Source: MFD09286-c1 sp963701015 (GTDB lineage: Bacteria; Bacteroidota; Bacteroidia; Bacteroidales; DTGW01). From it: a DNA stretch of 64,000 bases. The stretch is from positions 2,790,001 through 2,854,000 of the forward strand of contig OY969556.1 of assembly GCA_963701015.1 (NCBI GenBank), read 5' to 3'. Both the position numbers and the translations under genes were made by a program. Positions 37,823 to 46,476 of this stretch are shown piece by piece (positions within the stretch are counted from its first letter, which is position 1; every line of letters starts with the position of its first letter). The notes beneath the pieces were generated by a model, which had not been told where the DNA came from, did not search any database, and worked only from the letters and a program-made list of their open reading frames with translations.

Positions 37823-39865
37823 TTATTTTTTTGTGAACTTTTTAATTTTTGAATACAATTCTGAAGGATTAAAAGGTTTTATTAAATAATCATTCATTCC
37901 TGCCGATACAATTTTATTATGAATTTCAAGCAATACTGAAGCTGTAAGGGCGATAATGGGAATTGTTTTATATTTTTCATCTTCAAGGTTGCGGATAGTT
38001 CTTGTTGCTTCATATCCATCCATTACTGGCATTTGAATATCCATTAACACCATATCGTAATTATTTAGTTGCACCATTTCAACTGCTTTCTTACCATTTT
38101 CAGCCATATCAAATTCCACATCCCATTTCTGAAGAAATTTTCGTGCAACTACTTGATTAATCTGGTTGTCTTCTACAATCAGAATTTTTAAACCTTTTAG
38201 GCTTTCGAAATGCCCTGAAAATAATGTCGTTGAATCGGTTATTACATTTTGGTCACCCATCTTATATCGTAAATAAAAATGAAATTTTGAACCTATATTT
38301 AATTTACTTTCAACTTTTAATAATCCTCCTTGCATTTCCACAAGTTTTTTCGAAATAGCAAGTCCCAGTCCTGTGCCACCAAATTTGCGTGTAATGTCGG
38401 AACTGGCCTGTGTGAAACTATCGAATATCATTTCTAAATTTTCTTCGGCAATTCCAATACCCGTATCAACCACTTCAATATTAACAACTACATAATCAAT
38501 TTGCTTTGCTAAAGGTGAAATATTTATTTCAACACTACCCGATTCTGTGAATTTAACTGCATTGCCGACAAGATTATTTAAAATTTGTGCTAACCTCACG
38601 GGGTCTCCATTTAATTGCCTGGGCATTTCGGGCGAGATATTTAAATTAATTGAAATTCCCTTTTCTTCAGAACTTGGAATGAAAGTTCCTTTTATACCTT
38701 TTGCTAATTCTTCAATATTAAAATCAATTTCTTCAAATGAAATTTTACCTGCTTCTATTTTACTGAAATCTAAAATATCATTAATTAAAACCAAAAGATT
38801 TTCAGCAGAGAACCTGAGCGCTTTCAATGAATCGAGCTGTTCTGGTCGTGGATCGTCCTGCAGTAAAATATGGGTAAGACCAATTACGGCATTCATTGGT
38901 GTACGAATTTCATGGCTCATAGTGGAAAGAAAATCGGCTTTTACTTTCGACGCTTGTTCTGCAATTTGCTTGGCTTCCTGTAAACCATCTTCATATTTTT
39001 TTCTTTCAGTAATATCCATTACAGTTCCCCTAAATCCAAAAAACTTTCTGGCACCATCAAATATTGGAATTCCCGAAACCATTTGCCAAATAACATTCCC
39101 CGATTTTGTTATTGCCTGATGTTCCAGATTCTTAAAACTTTCACCGCGTTGTGAATAATCACGGACTAATTTTTGCATTCTTTCCGATTCATCTTCAGAC
39201 ATTACATCAAAAGGCATTTTGCCAATTAATTCTTTAGGTTCGTAACCTAAAACTCCAAAAACCCTGTCAGATATATAAGTGAATTTAAAATGCCTATCGA
39301 TTTCCCAAATATATTCACCTGCAGCATCGGTAACATCGCGAAACCTTTGTTCACTTAACCGCAATCGTTCTTCATCAATCTTTTTCTGCGTTATATCTTT
39401 GCCATAAACGTTGATGTAATTTTTAATGGGTGTTAAGGTTAAATTGAAATAATTTCCCAAAATATTTATTTCCAAGTCTTCTACAATGTTATTGCTGAAA
39501 ATAACTTTAAAAAGTTCTTTAAAACTGTTGTCGTAATTTTGTTCAATAAAATCCTTCACAACAACGCCTTTTTTATTGCAGTATGATACTTCACCGTTCT
39601 TATCAACTCTTAAGACAGGGTATGGACTTTCTTCCGAAAATTTTGCCAATGAAATTATTTGCTCTTCAGCTTTTTTCCTTTCAGTTATATCTACCATAAC
39701 CGCTCGCAATCCAATAGGCAAAAGGTCACGTAGAATAATATTTGCATATACAATCACGGGCATTATTTTACCTTCGCGTGTATTTACTTTAAACTCCTCG
39801 TTTTCAAGGTCCATCACCTTGAATTTTTCGTTCAAAATACTCCCATGCACGAACTTCGTCATCAT
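37823..39865 (-). CDS. Multi-PAS hybrid histidine kinase, C-terminal part of a split gene
   Basis: The 680-residue frame holds the end of one PAS/PAC (AVMVDITERKK), a short PAS, a further full PAS/PAC (about 165-290, FTYISDRVFGVLGYEPKEL to MDITERKK), HisKA with H318 (MSHEIRTPMNAVIGL), HATPase_c (NLVGNAVKF, FGGTGLGLAISKKL) and a receiver with D609 (LMDIQMPVMDG) ending at ITPF-type LIKPFNPS. The formal start in the track of the sequence (MMTKFVHGSI) is not a natural N-terminus. It overlaps the preceding frame, and the real continuation begins near DLENEEFKV. With the upstream part it forms one protein of about 1,180 residues. There is no transmembrane segment, so it is a cytoplasmic sensor. Confidence 0.87.
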   Translation of the reverse strand: MMTKFVHGSILNEKFKVMDLENEEFKVNTREGKIMPVIVYANIILRDLLPIGLRAVMVDITERKKAEEQIISLAKFSEESPYPVLRVDKNGEVSYCNKKGVVVKDFIEQNYDNSFKELFKVIFSNNIVEDLEINILGNYFNLTLTPIKNYINVYGKDITQKKIDEERLRLSEQRFRDVTDAAGEYIWEIDRHFKFTYISDRVFGVLGYEPKELIGKMPFDVMSEDESERMQKLVRDYSQRGESFKNLEHQAITKSGNVIWQMVSGIPIFDGARKFFGFRGTVMDITERKKYEDGLQEAKQIAEQASKVKADFLSTMSHEIRTPMNAVIGLTHILLQDDPRPEQLDSLKALRFSAENLLVLINDILDFSKIEAGKISFEEIDFNIEELAKGIKGTFIPSSEEKGISINLNISPEMPRQLNGDPVRLAQILNNLVGNAVKFTESGSVEINISPLAKQIDYVVVNIEVVDTGIGIAEENLEMIFDSFTQASSDITRKFGGTGLGLAISKKLVEMQGGLLKVESKLNIGSKFHFYLRYKMGDQNVITDSTTLFSGHFESLKGLKILIVEDNQINQVVARKFLQKWDVEFDMAENGKKAVEMVQLNNYDMVLMDIQMPVMDGYEATRTIRNLEDEKYKTIPIIALTASVLLEIHNKIVSAGMNDYLIKPFNPSELYSKIKKFTKK

Positions 39866-41360
39866 CGGTAAACAAAGAATATAACACAGTTCCTTTACTA
39901 AGACTTTCGCTTGTTATTCCAAATCGTTCACATGCTAAATTATTGGCAAATGTAACTTTACCGTTAATACTGGTTTCGAGTACTATTTCAGGCAAAAGTT
40001 CAGCAAATTCACGAAAGCGTTTTTCACTTTTTTTCAAAGCGTCAATAGACAATTTTTGCTCAAAAGAATTGCTTAAAATATTTGAAAGTGTTTCGAGAAA
40101 TTCGCGTTCATCAATTGTCCAAGTTCGTTTGGTTTTTGTAACTGCAATACCAATAAAACCATAATATTTAAAATCAATTAAAAGTGGCATCATAAGTAAT
40201 GTTGCTGCCTGGTAAGGTTTAAATATAGATACATATTCTTCATCCATTTGCAATTCAGACGAATCTTCAATATATCCTTTTTTAGAAATAGTTTCTTTCC
40301 AGGTTGGAAACAATGTGTATGGAATTGCCTGCATATTTTTTCGTTGCAGCTCATTACCTTTATTACACCACTCAAAAGTATTGCTGGTTGCTTTGCCGTT
40401 CAAAATATCTTCAAAAATAAATACCCGGTTAACACTTAAATAATTACCCGATATCCTGAGTGTTTCTCGAATTTTGAAATCAAAACTATCTCCTGAATTT
40501 AATAAATATGATATTTCGGAAAGTATTCGTTGCCGTTCAACACTTTTTCTTATTTTTTGCTCGACCTGCCGTCTGTCACTGATATTGCTAATGTATGAAA
40601 CAACATATGAATTTCCATCCAGCTCGGTATAATTCGAACGTTGTTCAATAGGAATTTCAACTCCCTCGTTATTCAAAAAATTATATTCAAATGTCAAAAT
40701 TCTTTTTTCCTTTAAATCAGCCAGGAATCGCTGCCATTTTGCATTGTCGTCAAAATTTGAATCAATATCTTGTATATTTAAATTTAGAAGTTCATTTTTT
40801 GACAAGGCAAACATTGATGATGCAACATTATTGGCAAATATTATTGCTCCCGAAGTATCTGAAACTAAAATTGCCCCATTGGCCTCATTAATTAAACTAT
40901 TAAAAAGCGATGTACTATACTTTGCTTCTTTTACAATTGATATATCTAAAAATGTTCCCGATAACCGAATTATTTTGCCATTTTTTAAAATTGGTTCACC
41001 TTTTGACTTTAACCATAACTTTTTGCCTTTTGCCGAAACTAACTTTAAATCAACTTCCCAGGAAATTCCCTCAGCAAGACACTTGTTAAACGATTCAAAA
41101 AATAAAGGCTTTGATTCGGGTAGTATATATTTTGTTGTTAAATCAAATGTCGGTAAAATATCATTTTCAAATTCCAATAATTTGAACATATCATCATTCC
41201 AAAGCATTTCCTGTGTTTTTGGATTGAACATCCACACTCCTATAACTGATGATTGATTTTGGATTGACTGTTTAACTAAAATATCGTTAAATTCTTTTTG
41301 TGCCTTCGAAGAAAATAATTTTTCCTTTATCAAGTTTATAGGTTTTGTAATTACTTTCAT
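39804..41360 (-). CDS. Multi-PAS hybrid histidine kinase, N-terminal part of a split gene
   Basis: The 518-residue frame contains a PAS (about 30-140), a second PAS/PAC (about 145-265, NISDRRQ), a GAF domain (about 280-435, ISGNYLSVNRVFIFED to NSFEQKL) and the start of a third PAS (FREFAELLPEIVLETSINGK). The frame ends at a TGA (39804-39806) within that PAS. The sensor continues in the overlapping frame of the downstream part, so one inserted base near 39810-39818 (context GGTGATGGACC on the minus strand) explains the split. PAS and GAF domains sense small ligands or redox state; no cofactor residues are recognisable. The divergent neighbour is the ankyrin protein. Confidence 0.86.
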   Translation of the reverse strand: MKVITKPINLIKEKLFSSKAQKEFNDILVKQSIQNQSSVIGVWMFNPKTQEMLWNDDMFKLLEFENDILPTFDLTTKYILPESKPLFFESFNKCLAEGISWEVDLKLVSAKGKKLWLKSKGEPILKNGKIIRLSGTFLDISIVKEAKYSTSLFNSLINEANGAILVSDTSGAIIFANNVASSMFALSKNELLNLNIQDIDSNFDDNAKWQRFLADLKEKRILTFEYNFLNNEGVEIPIEQRSNYTELDGNSYVVSYISNISDRRQVEQKIRKSVERQRILSEISYLLNSGDSFDFKIRETLRISGNYLSVNRVFIFEDILNGKATSNTFEWCNKGNELQRKNMQAIPYTLFPTWKETISKKGYIEDSSELQMDEEYVSIFKPYQAATLLMMPLLIDFKYYGFIGIAVTKTKRTWTIDEREFLETLSNILSNSFEQKLSIDALKKSEKRFREFAELLPEIVLETSINGKVTFANNLACERFGITSESLSKGTVLYSLFTDDDEVRAWEYFERKIQGDGP

Positions 41361-41502
41361 TATAATTGATGTTCAAATTTTACTAATACAGAAAATGGCA
41401 AATCTTTCACAATTTATAAATATACACAATTTCTTTTATTTTAAAAGCATTTACTTTTTACCGAATGATATGGATTGAAATTAATTTAATAAAATCAAAG
41501 CT

Positions 41503-41532
41503 TTTGCAGGAACGAAATTAGTATTATCTTTA
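41503..41532 (+). promoter_or_regulatory. Predicted promoter of the ankyrin-lipoprotein-tilS operon
   Basis: TTTG (41503-41506), an 18-bp spacer, then TATCTTTA (41525-41532), one base from the TAnnTTTG consensus. The expected start of transcription near 41538 is only a few bases from the first ATG (41544) but leaves a 20-base leader for the ATG at 41559. Confidence 0.4.
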
Positions 41533-41558
41533 TAATTATTAAAATGCCAAACCATATA

Positions 41559-43001
41559 ATGAAACTTCATTGGAATAAATTCATATTTTTTTGTATTTCA
41601 ATTGTTTTGATAAACTTTATAAGTTCAGCGAATCTTTATTCGTTTGAAAAAATGCCATTTGGTGATTCTGATTCATTACAATATATTTCAAATGATAATG
41701 AATATAATTTTGTAGTAGCTGCTTTAAAAGGTGATTATCAAATGGTTGAGTCGCTATTAAACAGCGGTATGAATCCTAATATAATTATTGACGAAAGTAT
41801 AACTGCTTTAGCTTATGCCGCCCAATCGGGCAATTTAAAAATTTGTGAACTACTTGTTTCAAAAGGCGCTGATGTTAATCTTGTACCACGTTTGGGAAAA
41901 CCAGCAATTGTTGCTTCGGTAAAAAGTGGACATCCTGAAGTATTTGATTTTCTGGTTAATAAAGGAGCAGACATAAATCTGACAGATGATATTCACAGAA
42001 CTGCACTTATTTATGCCAGTGCATATGGTGATACCATAATTTGCGAAAAACTTTTGCAATTAAAGGCAAACACAGCTCTAAAAGACATGGACGGTTTTGA
42101 CGCATTTTTAGCTGCTATAATTAATAACCAGTTTTCAACTGCCCAATTATTGCTAAATACGGGATTAAACGTTAATTCAACTGATAAAAATAACGTGAGC
42201 GGAATAATGATAGCTACCGGAAATAATGATACTCATTCAATTGATTGGCTTTTAGAACATGGAGCTGACATAAATAATATAAGCAAACATCACCAAACAG
42301 CACTTACTCTGGCAATTGAAAAAAAGGATGAAACTCTTATACAGTATTTAATTGATCACGGGGCAAATGTAAACCAAAAGCTAACTTTTGCTGAAACACC
42401 AATGACTATTGCCCGTTATTACCAGGTTGATGAATTTATAATTGAAGCGTTACAATCAAAAGGAGCAACGCAAAATATTTTTCCCGATTTCAGAAGAGTT
42501 ACTCTTGGTCCTGAAATTTCATGGAACTTTAATGACTTTATGGTTGGTTTATCTGCCGGTGTAAAAGAATACAAATATAAATTTGATATAAATGGCGGAA
42601 TACTATTCAGACCTTTTAGCATAAGAGTTCTGTCGCACGATTCAGCAATATACTATCATCAGTATTGGGAAAGAAGAAATTATGCTTATCTCGAAATTCA
42701 AAAACATTTCGATATATTTAACCCAAATAAAATTATTAATAGTGGTATAAGTATTGGTTTGCAAGGAATATATACCTTCGGAGATTATAGAGGAACAAGT
42801 GTTTATATACCTGTAAAATATATATTTGTACCCGAAATTGGAATATATCAAACTACAAAACATTTTCAGTTTGGCATTAAATATAAATACATGAAATTTG
42901 CAACATCTGAAGTTTCTCCCAGCCGAATTGACTTGACTTTTAAAGTGATAATTGGCAGCCTATTCGATTTTGATGAAGTTAACTATAAACCTTGGGAATA
43001 G
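41559..43001 (+). CDS. Ankyrin-repeat protein with C-terminal beta-barrel-like domain
   Basis: Signal peptide or anchor (KFIFFCISIVLINFISSANLYS) followed by about eight ankyrin repeats over residues about 50-305 (ALAYAAQSGNLKICELLVSKGADVN, ALIYASAYGDTIICEKLLQ, ALTLAIEKKDETLIQYLIDHGANVN). The last about 165 residues have no ankyrin pattern. They read as alternating amphipathic beta strands rich in Tyr, Phe and Gly (GPEISWNFNDFMVGLSAGV, YKYKFDINGGILFRPF), ending in a Phe-rich strand, as in outer-membrane barrels. I infer a periplasmic ankyrin platform attached to a small barrel. ATG at 41544 is possible, but 41559 (MKLHWNKF) fits the promoter and signal peptide better. The next gene overlaps its stop. 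Confidence 0.8.
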   Translation: MKLHWNKFIFFCISIVLINFISSANLYSFEKMPFGDSDSLQYISNDNEYNFVVAALKGDYQMVESLLNSGMNPNIIIDESITALAYAAQSGNLKICELLVSKGADVNLVPRLGKPAIVASVKSGHPEVFDFLVNKGADINLTDDIHRTALIYASAYGDTIICEKLLQLKANTALKDMDGFDAFLAAIINNQFSTAQLLLNTGLNVNSTDKNNVSGIMIATGNNDTHSIDWLLEHGADINNISKHHQTALTLAIEKKDETLIQYLIDHGANVNQKLTFAETPMTIARYYQVDEFIIEALQSKGATQNIFPDFRRVTLGPEISWNFNDFMVGLSAGVKEYKYKFDINGGILFRPFSIRVLSHDSAIYYHQYWERRNYAYLEIQKHFDIFNPNKIINSGISIGLQGIYTFGDYRGTSVYIPVKYIFVPEIGIYQTTKHFQFGIKYKYMKFATSEVSPSRIDLTFKVIIGSLFDFDEVNYKPWE

Positions 43002-43441
43002 TGAAAAATTTTATAAAAATATCATTTTTTATTATAGCGATTTTATTACTTACATTTCTTATACGATGCAATAAAAATACTATTAATGGCACAAATTGTA
43101 TTGAATGCCTTCCAACTGAACCCGACAGCGCTTTAATAAATATTAAAGTTACCTTGAACAATGAAAATCCAGTGGTACCTTTAATTGTGTATCAGGGAAG
43201 GTATAATCCAAACAGAATGCCACCTGTATTTATTATGGATACAGCAAACATACAAACCACATCGAATGTAAGTATATATGTTCCTACTAATCATTTCTAC
43301 TCAGTTAGGGCAGAATATAAATCGGGTGATAAAATAATTTATGCTGTTGACGGTGGCGATATGGATTCACAACAACAAGGCGCCTGTGACAATATATGCT
43401 GGCAGGTTATTGGCGGTAATTATGATGTTCAATTGAAATAG
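43001..43441 (+). CDS. Small putative lipoprotein of unknown function
   Basis: A GTG start at 43001 overlaps the TAG stop of the ankyrin gene by one base, which implies translational coupling. A TTG at 42992 in the same frame is less likely. The product has about 146 residues with a hydrophobic N-terminus (NFIKISFFIIAILLLTFLIRC) ending in a cysteine, so it is probably a lipoprotein with a poor lipobox. Two further cysteine pairs (CIEC near residue 33, CDNIC near 135) could form disulfides. The body is beta-rich with no recognisable domain. Its position between the ankyrin/barrel and another lipoprotein suggests one outer-membrane assembly. Confidence 0.7.
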   Translation: MKNFIKISFFIIAILLLTFLIRCNKNTINGTNCIECLPTEPDSALINIKVTLNNENPVVPLIVYQGRYNPNRMPPVFIMDTANIQTTSNVSIYVPTNHFYSVRAEYKSGDKIIYAVDGGDMDSQQQGACDNICWQVIGGNYDVQLK

Positions 43442-43458
43442 AATTCATTATAAATAAA

Positions 43459-44556
43459 ATGAACTTGAATTATATAATCCGCAATTTAAATATAACTATT
43501 GCACTATTGCTGTTTATAAAAATTCTTTCGTCATGTCAGTTGGATACTGATCCAACCCAAAAAAGAACTTTAACACAAGATGTAACCACTGATATAGACA
43601 CATCAACTTTTTGGTATAATACTACTATTTATATTATACGCAAACCAAATTTTACAATTAACGACAGTCTTATAATTCAGGAAGGTACAGTAATTAAATT
43701 CGATCCGGTAAATGGACGTAACATAGTTGTTAGTGAGAATGGATATTTTTCAGCACATGGTTCAGATGCTAAATCCATTGTATTCACTTCACTATACGAC
43801 CAGGTTAACGGCAAAGATAATATTCCTGAAAACTCAGCTCAATTACCTGCGCAGGGCGATTGGGATGGAATTATAATTAACAGTACAAAACAGGCTTATA
43901 TTGGGTACTGCAATTTTTATTATGGCGGTGGAAAAGGTGGAAGCACACTTACCTTAAATAATACACAGGCAAATATAAGAAACTGCAGCTTTATATATAA
44001 TGACGGAGGCAATATTACAAGTGGAAACGGTGTATTAAATGCAAGCAATAGTTCGGCAAATACAAAAATTGTTAACTTAGTTTTCTATAATAATAATTTA
44101 CCGATTAGCATAAATTCAAATATAATCATCGATAATTCTACTCTTTTCCATAATCCCAATGATAAAAGCCAGCAAAATAAATATAACGGGATATTTGTCA
44201 ATACCCAGAAATCAATAACAAATCCTGTAGAGTGGGATGAAAATGAAGTCGCTTTTATAATATCTGGGCCAAAATTTGAACTTACTTCCAATAACACATT
44301 ACTACTTGGAAATAATGTTGTGCTAAAATTTTTGCCCGGAAGCGAGATGGTAATTGACGGAGTGAACCAAATGCTTTTGAACAATAATGGTCCCGGTGTA
44401 TATTTTACTTCAATTTATGATGACAGTAAAAAAGGTGATACCAACGGAGATGGCTCAGCAACTACTCCAGCCGTTGACGATTGGAAGGGAATTATTGTTC
44501 AGGATACTGCTGAATTCGAATGGAAAAATGTTCTGTACGCTACACCACGAAAATAA
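43459..44556 (+). CDS. Lipoprotein with right-handed parallel beta-helix
   Basis: A 365-residue protein. The signal peptide ends in LSSC (lipobox, Cys26), so it is probably lipid-anchored. The body has repeated short strands with Asn/Gly turns (TLTLNNTQANIRNCSFIYND, NAS-N-SS, TIYIIRKPNFTINDSLIIQEGTVIKF) characteristic of pectate-lyase-like beta-helices. A Ca-binding-like DTNGDGSAT stretch lies near residue 330. No catalytic residues can be assigned, so binding of surface polysaccharide is as likely as cleavage. The ATG of tilS follows its stop codon directly. Confidence 0.8.
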   Translation: MNLNYIIRNLNITIALLLFIKILSSCQLDTDPTQKRTLTQDVTTDIDTSTFWYNTTIYIIRKPNFTINDSLIIQEGTVIKFDPVNGRNIVVSENGYFSAHGSDAKSIVFTSLYDQVNGKDNIPENSAQLPAQGDWDGIIINSTKQAYIGYCNFYYGGGKGGSTLTLNNTQANIRNCSFIYNDGGNITSGNGVLNASNSSANTKIVNLVFYNNNLPISINSNIIIDNSTLFHNPNDKSQQNKYNGIFVNTQKSITNPVEWDENEVAFIISGPKFELTSNNTLLLGNNVVLKFLPGSEMVIDGVNQMLLNNNGPGVYFTSIYDDSKKGDTNGDGSATTPAVDDWKGIIVQDTAEFEWKNVLYATPRK

Positions 44557-45891
44557 ATGCTGTCCGAATTTCAGAAATACGTAAATGATTCGAAACTTTT
44601 TACTGATGGGCAAAAAGTTTTGCTTGCTGTTAGTGGCGGGGCTGACTCCGTGTGTATGACGCATTTACTTCACAAAGCAAAAATAAATATAGCAATCGCC
44701 CATTGCAACTTTCAACTTCGGGGAGATGAATCGGATAATGAGGAGCAATTTGTAAAAGAACTTGCTTTGCAACTAAATATACCCTTTCATGTAATGCATT
44801 TTGATACTAAAGGTTACGCCGAGTTACAAAAGCTTAGCATACAGATTGCAGCCCGTGAATTAAGATACAACTGGTTTGAAAATTTACGCCGTCAGCTTGA
44901 TTTTGATTCCATTGCAATTGCACATAATGCTGATGATGCAGCAGAAACATTTTTTATCAATTTATTTAGAGGTACTGGAATACAGGGCATAACAGGAATT
45001 CGTTCAAAAGTTGGAAATATTATAAGGCCTTTGCTTTTTGCACATAAGCAGCAAATTGAAGAGTTTTGCACACAAAATAATTTTGAATTCCGAACCGATT
45101 CTTCGAATAATTCAGACAAATATCTACGTAACCGTATTCGACATAAATTATTCCCAATGCTTTCGGAACTAGCGCCAAATTTCGAAATTACGATGCATGA
45201 AAACTTATCGAAATTTGCAGATGCAGAAAATATATACAATTATGCTTTGTCGATATTAAAGAATGTAATTGTTGAAAACGATATAAATGGTGATTGTTAT
45301 ATCAATATTGAAAAACTTTTGGAAACACCTGCACCTTCCACTATTTTTTTCGAAATAATTAAAAACTACGGATTTTCGCCAAAAACAGCTAATGAAATAT
45401 TCCAAAACATTTCAGGTATATCAGGTCAATTCTACTATTCAACTAATTTCAGGTTAATTAAGGATAGGGAAAAATTTATTATTAATAAAATTGAAAATAA
45501 AAATGTAGAACATATATATTATATTGATCCAGATTCCTATAACATAATAAATTTGCCTATTTCAATTAGTTTTGAATTTATTGAAGATGAAGCTATTGAA
45601 ATAATTAAAGATAAAAATTTAGCATTTTTGGATGCTGAAAAGCTTACTTTTCCTTTAATCCTGCGCAAATGGAAACAAGGTGATTATTTTCAACCTTTAG
45701 GTATGAAAGGTATTAAAAAACTAAGTGATTTCTTTGTTGACATAAAATTATCCATTCCTGATAAGGAAAATTGTTGGTTAATTACCAGCGCTGATCAGGT
45801 CGTATGGATAGTTGGTTTACGTATTGACGATCGCTTTAAAATTACTTCTTCAACTAAAAGAATTTTAAAAATCGAACATAAATTAAATTAA
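44557..45891 (+). CDS. tilS: tRNA(Ile)-lysidine synthetase
   Basis: A 444-residue TilS. The PP-loop ATP-binding motif SGGADSVCMTHLL is at residues about 25-37, with AHCNFQLRGDESDNEE and the HNADDAAETFFINLFRGTG motif after it. It lysinylates C34 of the minor tRNA-Ile so that it reads AUA, an essential step. The C-terminal substrate-binding domain (FPLILRKWKQGDYFQPLGMKG) is complete. Its ATG directly follows the stop of the beta-helix lipoprotein, so this essential gene probably depends on read-through from the envelope operon. Confidence 0.94.
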   Translation: MLSEFQKYVNDSKLFTDGQKVLLAVSGGADSVCMTHLLHKAKINIAIAHCNFQLRGDESDNEEQFVKELALQLNIPFHVMHFDTKGYAELQKLSIQIAARELRYNWFENLRRQLDFDSIAIAHNADDAAETFFINLFRGTGIQGITGIRSKVGNIIRPLLFAHKQQIEEFCTQNNFEFRTDSSNNSDKYLRNRIRHKLFPMLSELAPNFEITMHENLSKFADAENIYNYALSILKNVIVENDINGDCYINIEKLLETPAPSTIFFEIIKNYGFSPKTANEIFQNISGISGQFYYSTNFRLIKDREKFIINKIENKNVEHIYYIDPDSYNIINLPISISFEFIEDEAIEIIKDKNLAFLDAEKLTFPLILRKWKQGDYFQPLGMKGIKKLSDFFVDIKLSIPDKENCWLITSADQVVWIVGLRIDDRFKITSSTKRILKIEHKLN

Positions 45892-45965
45892 GGATATAGA
45901 GTTATATAGTAAATCCTAACCCAATATCCTTTTTCCGTTGTCCGTTTTTCGTTTTCCTTTAACCT

Positions 45966-46448
45966 TTATACGTATTCCTTCAGAATATCTTTAACACCTT
46001 CAGGAGTTACTCGTCCATAAGTTTTTTCACCCACTGTAACCACAGGAGATAATCCGCAAGCGCCCACGCAACGCAGGCAATTGAGGGAATACTTACCATC
46101 CGGCGTAGTTTCACCAACTTTTATTTTTAGCTCCTTTTTCAACTCATCCAGAACTTTTTCGGCACCACGCACATAACACGCTGTTCCCATGCAAACCGAA
46201 ATTGGATATTGCCCTTTAGGCAACATAGTGAAAAATGTATAAAAAGTAACAACACCATAGACTTTGGCAACCGGAATTTTTAATTCGTGAGCAATTACTT
46301 CCTGCACTTCAGCAGGTAAATAGCCAAACTCATGCTGTGTTTTATGTAATACATTTATTAATTCACCCGAGGTATTATTATACTCCTTGCAAATTGATTG
46401 TATTCTTTCTATCTGATTTTGCTTAAGTTCTAATTTTAATGATGACAT
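45966..46448 (-). CDS. hydC: [FeFe]-hydrogenase subunit HydC (NuoE-like 2Fe-2S protein)
   Basis: A 160-residue thioredoxin-like [2Fe-2S] protein, the last gene of the hydrogenase operon. The cluster cysteines lie in VCMGTACYVRGAEKVL and NCLRCVGACGLSPVV. The N-terminal helical part (NTSGELINVLHKTQHEFGYLPAEV) matches NuoE. In the NADH-linked complexes it transfers electrons between the flavin subunit HydB and the H-cluster subunit. It starts 28 bp after the hydA stop. Confidence 0.88.
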   Translation of the reverse strand: MSSLKLELKQNQIERIQSICKEYNNTSGELINVLHKTQHEFGYLPAEVQEVIAHELKIPVAKVYGVVTFYTFFTMLPKGQYPISVCMGTACYVRGAEKVLDELKKELKIKVGETTPDGKYSLNCLRCVGACGLSPVVTVGEKTYGRVTPEGVKDILKEYV

Positions 46449-46476
46449 ATATTTATTTTTTTACACCGTAAAACGA

